Assembly (NCBI GenBank): GCA_001896885.1
Contig: MKRJ01000044.1
Span: forward strand, 45,714-109,713
DNA: 64,000 nt
Origin: Rhizobiales bacterium 65-79
GTDB taxonomy: Bacteria > Pseudomonadota > Alphaproteobacteria > Rhizobiales > Rhizobiaceae
Direction: 5' to 3'
In this document: positions 45,312 through 54,066 of the stretch, piece after piece
How the letters are laid out: each line of letters opens with the position of its first letter
Position numbering within the stretch: the first letter of the stretch is position 1
Notes under the pieces: model-generated
What the model was told of the DNA's origin: nothing
The model's input: the letters and a program-made list of their open reading frames with translations, nothing else
The model's database searches: none
Position numbers and translations under genes: made by a program

Positions 45312-46174
45312 CCCCTCCGACCGCCGTGGCCGAAACCATGCAGCCCGCGCTCGACGACGCGAGCGTCTTCGGCGCGCTGGCTCCCGACGCCGGCGCGCTC
45401 GAGGCGTGGCGGCAGGCGACCGACGGCGGCGCATCGGCCGAACTCCGCAAAGCCCGGCGCCGGCGCATCCCGACGGAGATGCGCGGGCCCTTCGACGTGA
45501 TCGTGGAGGAGCTGCGTTTCCGGGCATATCCGGCCGAAAACCGCTGCGACCGCATCCTCGTCGGGCGCGGCAAGCTGCCGGAACCGCAGGAACACGAACT
45601 GCTTGCGCCCTACCTCGCCGATGGCGGCGTGTTCGTCGACATCGGCGCCAATATCGGCACCTATGCGCTGTGGGCGGCGCGGCGTGTCGGACCCGGGGGG
45701 CGCGTCGTTGCGCTGGAGCCGCATCCCAGAACCTTCGCCAAGCTTAAATTCAACCAAGCGGCGAACAGGATGGAGAATGTCCGTTGCCTGAACGTGGCGG
45801 CCGGGCCGGAAGCCGGCTCGGCGACGCTGCGCTTCGACAGGGGCGGCAATGTCGGCGGCGCATCGCTCCTGGGTGGCGAAGCGGCGGAGGGCGGGGCCGA
45901 TATGGTGGTGACCGTGCGCCCGCTCGCCGACATCCTGTCGGAACAGGAGGTCGGACGCGTCGATGTGGTCAAGGTCGATGTCGAAGGCTACGAAGACCGC
46001 GCCCTGCTCCCCTATTTCGACGGGACTGCCAGCGGAGGTTGGCCCGGAACCGTCATGATCGAAACGGTGCTTCGGGATCGCTGGGAGCGGGACTGCCTGG
46101 CCGAGCTGGCGAGGCTTGGCTATGAGCACGTGGCCGGCACGGTGGAGAATGTGATCCTGCGCCTGGCGCGGTGA
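45308..46174 (+). CDS. FkbM family methyltransferase
   Basis: A 288-aa SAM-dependent methyltransferase. The SAM site is GGVFVDIGANIGTYALWAAR (near residue 105) followed by VVALEPHPRTFAKLKFN; VDVVKVDVEGYEDRAL is the FkbM motif. FkbM enzymes methylate hydroxyl groups of sugars or natural products. The start given is TTG at 45308, overlapping the channel stop; GTG 45326 and ATG 45338 are alternatives and no clear ribosome-binding site decides. It converges with the carbamoyltransferase gene 16 bp away. Confidence 0.85.
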   Translation: MTPPTAVAETMQPALDDASVFGALAPDAGALEAWRQATDGGASAELRKARRRRIPTEMRGPFDVIVEELRFRAYPAENRCDRILVGRGKLPEPQEHELLAPYLADGGVFVDIGANIGTYALWAARRVGPGGRVVALEPHPRTFAKLKFNQAANRMENVRCLNVAAGPEAGSATLRFDRGGNVGGASLLGGEAAEGGADMVVTVRPLADILSEQEVGRVDVVKVDVEGYEDRALLPYFDGTASGGWPGTVMIETVLRDRWERDCLAELARLGYEHVAGTVENVILRLAR

Positions 46175-46190
46175 GGATCATGCCATTTCC

Positions 46191-47759
46191 TCAGGTCGGG
46201 TGCGTCCTTCGATAGAACGTCTCGCCGACGACAAAGCCGTCCAGCCCCGTTTCCCTCGCATAGCGGGCGAGGTCCGACAGCCGGTTGATGAAGCCCTTGC
46301 CGTTGAAATTGAGCGACGTGTTGCAGAGCACGCCGAATCCGGTCCTGTCGCGAAAAGCGGACAGCAGCCTATGCATGCGCGGATTGTCGGTCGCCGAGAC
46401 GGTTTGGGCGCGGGCAGAACCGTCGACATGGGTGACGGCCTTCAACTCGCCGCTCAGCACCCGCTGGAAATAGAGCATATGCGGGCTCGGGCCGTGGTTC
46501 TCGAAGAGCCGGCCGAACTCCTCCTCCATGACGATCGGCGCGATCGGCCGGAAGCCCTCGCGTTTCTTGATGGCGTTCAGGCGGGCATGGGTTTCGGCGG
46601 TGAAGGGCGCGGCGATGAGCGATCGGTTGCCGAGCGCGCGCGGGCCGATCTCGTAGCGGCCCTGCACCCAGGCGAGGATCGCGCCGGCGGCGAGACGGTC
46701 GGCGATCTCCGCATCGGTGAAAGGTCGCGCCTCGAAACCGGACAGATCGGCCCCGTCGTGGACGAAATCCTCGCCGGCATAGACCGTCCATCCGATCTTG
46801 GCGTTGCCGGTCAGGTGGAACTGCGCGTCGGCGGCGGTGCCGATAGCCGAGCCGGAATCATTGGCGCAGGGCTGGACGAAAGTGTCGGCGAACAGGCCGG
46901 AAGTGCGCCAAAGGCTGTTCCAGTCGCAGTTGAGGCCGCAGCCGCCGGAAATCAGCAGCGGCAGGCCGTCCCTCATCTCTCGTTTCGCAAAATCGTGGAA
47001 GCAGGCGAAGACCTCGTTCTGGAAGCGGCGCGCGAGGTTCTGGAATTCCGGTGTCATCAGGCCTCTGTCGAAGAACGGATCGCCGGCGAAATCGGCCTTG
47101 CGCAGCGGCGCCGCAACCGCGTCATGCGCAAGGATGCGCTCGATCAGGCGGCGCTCCGACGGCGTTTCGGCGCTCTCATGGCCAAAGCCCGCAAGCGCCA
47201 TGAGCTTGCCGGCGTCCTCACGCCTGGATTTTTTGGCGTCGATCGACCAGGCCGGGTCGGCGAGACCGTAGAGAAAGCCATATTTATGTCCAGGCCCGCT
47301 CATCGGCGTGCCGAGCTTCGTCACGGTGAGCTTTTCGTCGATGCGATAGAAGGAGCCGATGACGCCTTCCCAGACCAGCGCATAGCAGGGCTCGCCTTGC
47401 GCAAAGGGCGACATGGCATAGCTGCCAATGATGTGGGAGCGCTCGTGGGTCGACGAAAACCAGCGCGCGTCCCTGCCCTGGAAACGCCAGGGCCGCTCGA
47501 TGACGCTCTCCGGCCCGACGCCGAAATAACCGGCGCCGATCGGATCCGCCATCGGCCGGAAGGATTTCAGCCAGCCGGAGACGGCGACGACATCCGGCGC
47601 GTCGCCGCAAAGCGAGAGGCCGTGCAGCATCAGTTCCGGCGTGATCGGCGCATAGCGCGGCCCGGAATCCTTCTCCGCCTCGATCGACCAGGCCAGCACG
47701 CCATCCTCAAGCAGCGCGACATGGCCGTCATGGCCCGGCTTGTAGGCGAAGATTCTCAT
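46191..47759 (-). CDS. NodU/CmcH-family carbamoyltransferase
   Basis: A 522-aa O-carbamoyltransferase. The N-terminal Kae1-like domain has STHERSHIIGSYAMSPF (metal-binding histidines) and later ISGGCGLNCDWNSL and PCANDSGSAIGTA. The C-terminal YrdC-like domain has QGRYEIGPRALGNRSLIA and CNTSLNFNGKGFI, matching NodU, TobZ and NovN relatives. It moves a carbamoyl group from carbamoyl phosphate onto a sugar or other hydroxyl. No nod genes are nearby, so a glycan other than Nod factor is likelier. GGAG precedes the ATG at 47759. Confidence 0.9.
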   Translation of the reverse strand: MRIFAYKPGHDGHVALLEDGVLAWSIEAEKDSGPRYAPITPELMLHGLSLCGDAPDVVAVSGWLKSFRPMADPIGAGYFGVGPESVIERPWRFQGRDARWFSSTHERSHIIGSYAMSPFAQGEPCYALVWEGVIGSFYRIDEKLTVTKLGTPMSGPGHKYGFLYGLADPAWSIDAKKSRREDAGKLMALAGFGHESAETPSERRLIERILAHDAVAAPLRKADFAGDPFFDRGLMTPEFQNLARRFQNEVFACFHDFAKREMRDGLPLLISGGCGLNCDWNSLWRTSGLFADTFVQPCANDSGSAIGTAADAQFHLTGNAKIGWTVYAGEDFVHDGADLSGFEARPFTDAEIADRLAAGAILAWVQGRYEIGPRALGNRSLIAAPFTAETHARLNAIKKREGFRPIAPIVMEEEFGRLFENHGPSPHMLYFQRVLSGELKAVTHVDGSARAQTVSATDNPRMHRLLSAFRDRTGFGVLCNTSLNFNGKGFINRLSDLARYARETGLDGFVVGETFYRRTHPT

Positions 47760-47886
47760 GGAGGCTCCAGGGAAGGACGGCACGCGGGCCAGCAGTTAGG
47801 CCAAGGGCGCCGGGAAAGGCAACAAGGGCATGGATCCGGTGGATGCCATATCGGCCAAAGATGCTATATTACCTCCGGAGTGGAGA

Positions 47887-48090
47887 ATGTTGATGAACCA
47901 GACGCTTAAAGAGGCCATCCGCGCCGTAGAGGCGCTGCCGGAAGCCGAGCAGGAGGAACTTGCGCAGGCGCTACGGCGCATGGCGCTGCGCAAGAAGGTT
48001 GAAGCCATGCTCGCCGAAGCGGAGGCCGAAGGCGGAGAAATCCCTCAGGACGAGGTCTTCGATCGAGTTCTGCGGCGACATGGTCAGTAA
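47887..48090 (+). CDS. Antitoxin of RelE/ParE-type pair
   Basis: A 67-aa, mostly helical protein (MLMNQTLKEAIRAVEALPEAEQEELAQALRRM...) with a charged C-terminus, in the position of an antitoxin directly before a ParE/RelE toxin and overlapping it by 11 bp. A GGAG lies at proper distance before ATG 47887; ATG 47893 is a close alternative. The fold is not clearly assignable; it resembles short addiction antitoxins only in size and place. Confidence 0.75.
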   Translation: MLMNQTLKEAIRAVEALPEAEQEELAQALRRMALRKKVEAMLAEAEAEGGEIPQDEVFDRVLRRHGQ

Positions 48091-48382
48091 GGTCGTCTGG
48101 CTGGACCGCGCGGAACGCGACCTCGAAAATCTTCACGACTATATCGCAAGAGACAATCCGACCGCTGCCACGCGCTACGTCAAAGCGCTTCGGAATGCAT
48201 GCAGGCGACTGGTTGACTATCCTCTATCAGGTAAGGCCTTCGACGATAGATATCGTGTCATTATCTATCGTAACCATCTGGTATTTCATCGCTATGATCC
48301 CGCACGCAAAGTCGTCACCGTCGTCCGCGTAGTGGATGGGAGGCGCGATTTGGCTGGGGGAATAAACCAACTGGGCCTCTGA
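48080..48382 (+). CDS. RelE/ParE family toxin
   Basis: A 100-aa ParE/RelE-superfamily toxin. Typical segments are VVWLDRAERDLENLHDYIARDNPTAA, LRNACRRLVDYPLSGK and YRVIIYRNHLVFHRYDPARKVVTVVRVVDGRRD. ParE members inhibit gyrase and RelE members cut mRNA on the ribosome; the sequence does not decide which. It overlaps its antitoxin and converges with the ScfR regulator gene, 2 bp apart. Confidence 0.88.
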   Translation: MVSKVVWLDRAERDLENLHDYIARDNPTAATRYVKALRNACRRLVDYPLSGKAFDDRYRVIIYRNHLVFHRYDPARKVVTVVRVVDGRRDLAGGINQLGL

Positions 48383-48384
48383 TC

Positions 48385-49824
48385 TCACTGGAAATCGAAC
48401 GCGCTCAACCCCGTCACCATCTCGTCGAGGCCGAGCGGGCGCGTGACCGGCGGCTCGGCGCGGGCGAGGCAGCCGGTACGTTCGCAGAGCCGGCAAGCCG
48501 GGCCGACCGGCGTCGCGACGATGTCGCCTGCCCCCTTCCCGCCGCCACCCGGCAGCGCCGCGCCATAGACGATCTCTTCGCGGAAGGCGATGTCGCAGCC
48601 GAGCAGGAGCGCGGTGCGGCGCGGCCGCTCGGCGAACGAGCCCTGCGGCCCTTCCAGCGTGCGGGCGATGCAGAGGAACTCCGCCCCGTCCGGCGTCTCC
48701 ACGGCTTCCACCAGGATCCGGGCCGGCTGCGCGAAGGCGGCATGGACCGGCAGTTTCGGGCATTCGCCGCCGAACCGGCTCTGCGGAAAGCCGTCCGCGC
48801 CCGCGCGCCGGAAGCGGTTCCCGGCATGGTCGATCTCCAGCATGAAGAAGGGTATCCCCGCCGTGCCCGGCCGCCTCAGCATGGTCAGCCGGTTCGCCGC
48901 CTGCTCGAAGGAGACACCGAAACGAGAGCGCAGCACGTCGATATCGTAGCGCGCGCGCTGGGCGGCGGCGAGAAACGGCCGGTAAGGCATCATCAGGGCG
49001 TGCGCGGCGTAGCGGGCAAGCTCGAAGCGGGCGAGCCGCCGCGCCTCGTCCGAAGAAAGCTTCAGCGACCGCACCTCCGCCGCGATCGCGACATTCATGC
49101 GGATCATGCACGCCTCCATGGCGATCTCGCGCAACTGGTCGAAGCCGGACAGCCGCTCGGAGATGAAAAGACGCTGCGTGTGACGGTCATAACGCCGGCG
49201 CCAGTTCGGCATGGTCGCGACCGGGAGCAGCTTTACCGCGATGCCGTGCTCGCGCTTCAGCCATGCCTTCAGCGCGGCGGCCAGATCGTCCGCCGGCTCG
49301 AGCAGCGACGTGAACGCTTCCGCCTCTTCCTCGATCGCCGGAAAATGGTTGGGCCGCCCCTCGAACAGCCCGCGGACTTCGTCGATCGGCAGCCGAGCCA
49401 CCGAAAGCGCCGTCGCCTTGCCTTCGCGCGCGAGGAGGGCGGAAAGGTCGGAGAGGCGGGCCGCCTGCTCGCGATAGGCGCGGTGGAGCTTGACGATAGC
49501 GGCCGCCGCGTTCGGAGCCGTCTCGACCATCTCGACCAGCTCCTGGTCGCCCGGAAGCTCACCGGCCAGCAGCGGATCGGCGAAGACCTCCTTCAGCGCA
49601 GCGATCGACGCGCCCGCCTCGGCCTGCAAATCCTCCGGATCGACGTGATAGGCGGAAGCGAGCTTCAATATGATCTGCACCGTCAGCGGGCGCTGACTAC
49701 GCTCGATCAAATTGAGGTAAGAGGGCGAGATGCCGAGCCCTTCGGCCATCGCCGTCTGCGTCAGGCCGAGCGCCTTGCGGATGCGGCGGATGCGCGGGCC
49801 CGCGAAGATTTTCCGGTCGGCCAT
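48385..49824 (-). CDS. ScfR/RamB-type short-chain acyl-CoA regulator (XRE + IrrE-like)
   Basis: A 479-aa regulator with an N-terminal XRE helix-turn-helix (KALGLTQTAMAEGLGISPSYLNLIERSQRPLT), a middle IrrE/ImmA-like domain, and a C-terminal DUF2083 region ending in the zinc-like motif CRLCERTGCLARAEPP. RamB and ScfR proteins control glyoxylate-shunt and acetate or propionate genes, which fits its divergence from aceA. The start is ATG 49824; GTG 49830 is possible. Palindrome TTTGTGACAAA lies just upstream. Confidence 0.9.
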   Translation of the reverse strand: MADRKIFAGPRIRRIRKALGLTQTAMAEGLGISPSYLNLIERSQRPLTVQIILKLASAYHVDPEDLQAEAGASIAALKEVFADPLLAGELPGDQELVEMVETAPNAAAAIVKLHRAYREQAARLSDLSALLAREGKATALSVARLPIDEVRGLFEGRPNHFPAIEEEAEAFTSLLEPADDLAAALKAWLKREHGIAVKLLPVATMPNWRRRYDRHTQRLFISERLSGFDQLREIAMEACMIRMNVAIAAEVRSLKLSSDEARRLARFELARYAAHALMMPYRPFLAAAQRARYDIDVLRSRFGVSFEQAANRLTMLRRPGTAGIPFFMLEIDHAGNRFRRAGADGFPQSRFGGECPKLPVHAAFAQPARILVEAVETPDGAEFLCIARTLEGPQGSFAERPRRTALLLGCDIAFREEIVYGAALPGGGGKGAGDIVATPVGPACRLCERTGCLARAEPPVTRPLGLDEMVTGLSAFDFQ

Positions 49825-49840
49825 CCTCACCTTTGACCTG

Positions 49841-49902
49841 TTTGTGACAAATTCGCGCCGCGCTTGCGTGCGCCGTCATTTACACAATTTACAACCTTAC
49901 AA
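49841..49902. promoter_or_regulatory. Operator-like motifs between the ScfR-type gene and aceA
   Basis: TTTGTGACAAA (49841-49851) is an 11-bp dyad 17 bp before the regulator's ATG. TTTACA occurs at 49879 and 49888 and TTACA at 49897, spaced about one helical turn or slightly less. They are good candidates for binding by the divergent ScfR-type regulator controlling itself and aceA. Confidence 0.4.
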
Positions 49903-50056
49903 CCCGTGCAGGTAAAAGGCCATACAGGATTTCCTGAATTTTTGCGGTATTTAGGCCATTTTCCTCGCCTGTTTTGCAGCGCAATGTAAATGAAGTCACA
50001 GCGCTTTCCACCGGAGAGCGCCTTCCATGCCGGCGAGCAAACAGACAGGAAAGACC

Positions 50057-51370
<1,314 letters not shown>

Positions 51371-51380
51371 CGGAACAGAG

Positions 51381-51405
51381 GGCCCGTCCCGAAACCGGCC
51401 GGGCC
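51381..51405 (+). terminator. Hairpin after aceA
   Basis: GGCCCG (51381-51386) pairs with CGGGCC (51400-51405) around a 13-base loop, 10 bp after the aceA stop. There is no T-run. It may stabilise the aceA message or partly attenuate read-through into the small downstream gene. Confidence 0.3.
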
Positions 51406-51454
51406 ACCCACAGACACAGGAAACGCCGAGAGGGCGAAGGAAAAGGAGAACGTC

Positions 51455-51694
51455 ATGGCATCGATCGCACGGGTCAAGGAGCGCGCGGAAGAACAGTCAT
51501 CCGCCATGAGCGCCGACCAGCAGGCGGCCATCCGGATGATGGCCAACGACCTGCACCGCCTCAACCAGTCGGTGATGAAGGCCGTCGAGGCCGGCGTCTC
51601 GGTGGAGCTCGTCCGCTCGGCGCGCCATCATGGCGGCAACGGCAACTGGGGCGACCTGCTCATTCCCGTCGTCGTTACTCAGGGTGTCGCCTGA
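51455..51694 (+). CDS. Small conserved hypothetical protein downstream of aceA
   Basis: A 79-aa, largely helical cytoplasmic protein (MASIARVKERAEEQSSAMSA, then NDLHRLNQSVMKAVEAGVSVELVRSARHHGGNGNWGDLLIPVVV). A strong AAGGAG precedes the ATG. The C-terminal GNGNWGDLLIPVVV looks like a conserved motif, but I cannot name the family. Its position and direction suggest co-expression with isocitrate lyase. Confidence 0.7.
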   Translation: MASIARVKERAEEQSSAMSADQQAAIRMMANDLHRLNQSVMKAVEAGVSVELVRSARHHGGNGNWGDLLIPVVVTQGVA

Positions 51695-51735
51695 AAGACT
51701 GGACCCGCGGCGGGTAAGCGCGACGCCGAACGGTA

Positions 51736-51753
51736 TTTGCAAAGCTGTGCAAA
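51736..51753. promoter_or_regulatory. TTTGCAAA site upstream of the receiver protein gene
   Basis: The perfect palindrome TTTGCAAA (51736-51743) is followed ten bases on by TGTGCAAA. The actinobacterial RamB site is known to include a TTTGCAAA core, so this may be a target of the ScfR/RamB-type regulator encoded nearby. It could instead belong to an unrelated regulator. Confidence 0.35.
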
Positions 51754-51872
51754 CAATTCCTGTGGAAAGACTCCATAATTTCTAAAGTACATACTTTGCC
51801 ATAAAGACTATCTTAACGGTGCACCTCTACTTTCCTCAACCATGCATTGAATCGAGGAGCGGCGGAGGCACG

Positions 51873-52334
51873 ATGCCGGCAATGGATTTCCAAAGGCGTC
51901 GCGGACTGGGAGGCAACGCGGGCTTGCTCGATCAGTCAGGCGTCCAGGCGGCCGCGAATCTGTCCCTCGTCCTCATCGTCTGCTCCTCGCCGATCAACCG
52001 CATCGTCGTCTCGCGAATCGTCGAACAGGCCGGGCTGAAGCCGGTCTGCGAGACGCCGCAACGCGCGGTTGCCGCATTGTTCTCGCAGCAGCCGGGACTC
52101 GTCATCCTCGATTGCGGGCCGAGCCATGAGGAACACCATGCGATGGCTCCGGCGATCGTCGACCATCGGCGGGCCTCGGGCAGCGCGCTGCCATTGCTGA
52201 TCGTTCTCTCGACCAGGAACCTGTCCCCGGATTCGCCCTTCGCCAACATCACCGATGCCGTCGTGGCCAAGCCGATCACGCCCGACGCGCTGCAGCCGAA
52301 GATCGAGCAATTGGTCGAAGACGCCCGTCGGTAG
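51873..52334 (+). CDS. Atypical response-regulator receiver protein
   Basis: A 153-aa single-domain CheY-like protein. The receiver fold spans about residues 30-150: LSLVLIVCSSPINRIVVSRIVEQAGL, the phosphoacceptor position Asp80 in LVILDCG, and Lys133 in AKPITPDAL. The acidic pair normally ending strand 1 is replaced by Cys37-Ser38, so Mg-dependent phosphorylation is doubtful. GGAGG five bases before ATG 51873 decides the start. No histidine kinase is adjacent. Confidence 0.8.
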   Translation: MPAMDFQRRRGLGGNAGLLDQSGVQAAANLSLVLIVCSSPINRIVVSRIVEQAGLKPVCETPQRAVAALFSQQPGLVILDCGPSHEEHHAMAPAIVDHRRASGSALPLLIVLSTRNLSPDSPFANITDAVVAKPITPDALQPKIEQLVEDARR

Positions 52335-52411
52335 GCGCGCCGGCCCCCAAGCCCTTCCCTTCGCGCATCCACCCCCGCTATACTTCGCGGAGCGAAAACA
52401 ATTGGTGATCA

Positions 52412-53845
52412 ATGGCTTCTGAAAGGAAGGGAGTCCGGCCCGCCGGCCGCGGCACGCGGGTGCGCAGGCCGGCTTTCGTCAAGAACGAGCGCGGCGTGCG
52501 CAACTGGAAAGAGGCGCGCGGCTGGCTCGAATGGCGCGGCATCGAGGATATCGAGTGCATCACGCCCGACCAGGCCGGCGTCGCCCGCGGCAAGATGATG
52601 CCGAGCAAGAAGTTCACCTCCAACACCTCGCTGGCGCTGCCCTCGGCCGTCTTCATGGCGACCATCTCGGGCAGGTATCCGGAGAACGGCAACGGATTCG
52701 CCTATCCTGAGGATGACGGCGACCTGAAGCTGGTGCCGGACCTGACGACGCTCTCGGTCGTGCCATGGGAGGACGACCCGACCGCGCAGGTGATCTGCGA
52801 TCTCGTGCACCAGGACGGACGCAGCGTGGAGTTCGCACCGCGCAACGTCCTGAAGCGGGTCCTGGCCGCCTATGGCGAACTCGGCTTCCGGCCTATCGTC
52901 GCGCCCGAGATCGAATTCTATCTCGTGCGCAAGAACCCCGACCCAGACTATCCGCTGGTTCCGCCGGTCGGGCGTTCCGGCCGGCCGATCGGCGGCGGCC
53001 AGGGCTATTCGATCGCCGGCGTCAATGAATTCGACGAGCTGATCGACGACATCTATCATTTCTGCGAAGGCCAGGGGCTGGAGATCGATACGCTGATCCA
53101 CGAGGAGGGCGCCGGCCAGCTCGAGATCAACCTTCGCCACGGCGACCCGGTCGCGCTCGCCGACCAGGTCTTCATGTTCAAGCGCACCATCCGCGAGGCG
53201 GCGCTCAAGCACGACACCTATGCCACCTTCATGGCCAAGCCGATCCAGGGCGAGCCGGGTTCGGCGATGCATATCCACCAGTCCGTCGTCGACATCCGGA
53301 CCGGCGCCAACATCTTCACGGCCGAGGACGGCAGCGAGTCCGACGCGTTCCGCCACTTCATCGGCGGTATGCAGCACCACGTGCCGAGCGCGCTCGTCAT
53401 GTTCGCGCCCTATGTCAACTCCTACCGGCGGTTGACGCAGGCGGCTTCGGCCCCGGTCAACACCAAATGGGGATACGACAACCGCACGACCGCGTTTCGC
53501 GTGCCGCGCTCGGATCCGGCCGGGCGGCGGGTCGAGAACCGCATCCCCTCCTCCGATGCCAATCCCTATCTGGCGCTCGCCGCCTCGCTCGCCTGCGGGC
53601 TGATCGGCATCCAACAGAAGGAGGCGCCCGACCAGCCGGTCGGCATCGCGGCCAACGAGGACGAGATCGAACTGCCGCGCGGACTGCTCGAGGCGGTGGA
53701 GCTCTTCGAGAAGGACGAGGCGCTGGTGGAACTGCTCGGCAAACCGTTCACTTCCACCTATGCGGCGATCAAGCGGGCCGAATTCGAGACCTTCATGGAG
53801 GTCATAAGCCCGTGGGAGCGCGAATTCCTGTTGCTGAACGTGTAG
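52412..53845 (+). CDS. Glutamine synthetase family protein (glutamate-amine ligase type, PuuA-like)
   Basis: A 477-aa GS-fold ligase. It has the catalytic-domain segments APEIEFYLV, HEEGAGQLEINL, AMHIHQSV, and ENRIPSSDANPYLALAASLACG. The N-terminus and length match the gamma-glutamylpolyamine synthetase (PuuA/GlnA3-4) group rather than assimilatory GlnA. With the PuuB-like oxidase at 56037 and the pot transporter in the window, putrescine gamma-glutamylation is a reasonable inference. Substrate is unproven; methylamine- or ethanolamine-specific relatives exist. Confidence 0.88.
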   Translation: MASERKGVRPAGRGTRVRRPAFVKNERGVRNWKEARGWLEWRGIEDIECITPDQAGVARGKMMPSKKFTSNTSLALPSAVFMATISGRYPENGNGFAYPEDDGDLKLVPDLTTLSVVPWEDDPTAQVICDLVHQDGRSVEFAPRNVLKRVLAAYGELGFRPIVAPEIEFYLVRKNPDPDYPLVPPVGRSGRPIGGGQGYSIAGVNEFDELIDDIYHFCEGQGLEIDTLIHEEGAGQLEINLRHGDPVALADQVFMFKRTIREAALKHDTYATFMAKPIQGEPGSAMHIHQSVVDIRTGANIFTAEDGSESDAFRHFIGGMQHHVPSALVMFAPYVNSYRRLTQAASAPVNTKWGYDNRTTAFRVPRSDPAGRRVENRIPSSDANPYLALAASLACGLIGIQQKEAPDQPVGIAANEDEIELPRGLLEAVELFEKDEALVELLGKPFTSTYAAIKRAEFETFMEVISPWEREFLLLNV

Positions 53846-53911
53846 GCCTAGGTTGTGTGGAGAGTTAGGTTCCCCCAGCAGTGCAGGACACCGAGCAAGC
53901 GCCTTCAGTTG

Positions 53912-54032
53912 CGTCATTCCGGAGCCGCGCAGCGGAACCCGGAATCCAGGGCGCCGGCCTTACCCGTGTAGACAAGATTGGCAGCGTTACCGCTCTGGAT
54001 TCCGGGTTCCGCTGCGCGGCCCCGGAATGACG
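53912..54032. repeat. Inverted repeat element with 39-bp arms
   Basis: Arms 53912-53950 and 53994-54032 are nearly perfect inverted copies; each begins or ends with CGTCATTCCGG or its complement and contains GGTTCCGCTGCGCGG on one strand. The 43-bp spacer has no gene. It lies between the glutamine synthetase-like gene and the TPR gene, where it may act as a bidirectional terminator. Confidence 0.75.
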
Positions 54033-54066
54033 GCCTGCGCGAGAGCGGCTTCGATCTCCACAGGAC

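Noticed and set aside
46191..47759. Nodulation gene nodU
   Set aside because: The protein is of the NodU family, but there is no nodABC, nod box or symbiosis gene nearby, so the symbol was not assigned.
46200..47909. 569-residue plus-strand frame across the carbamoyltransferase
   Set aside because: No domain or ribosome-binding site; it is the antisense of a strongly conserved enzyme in high-GC DNA.
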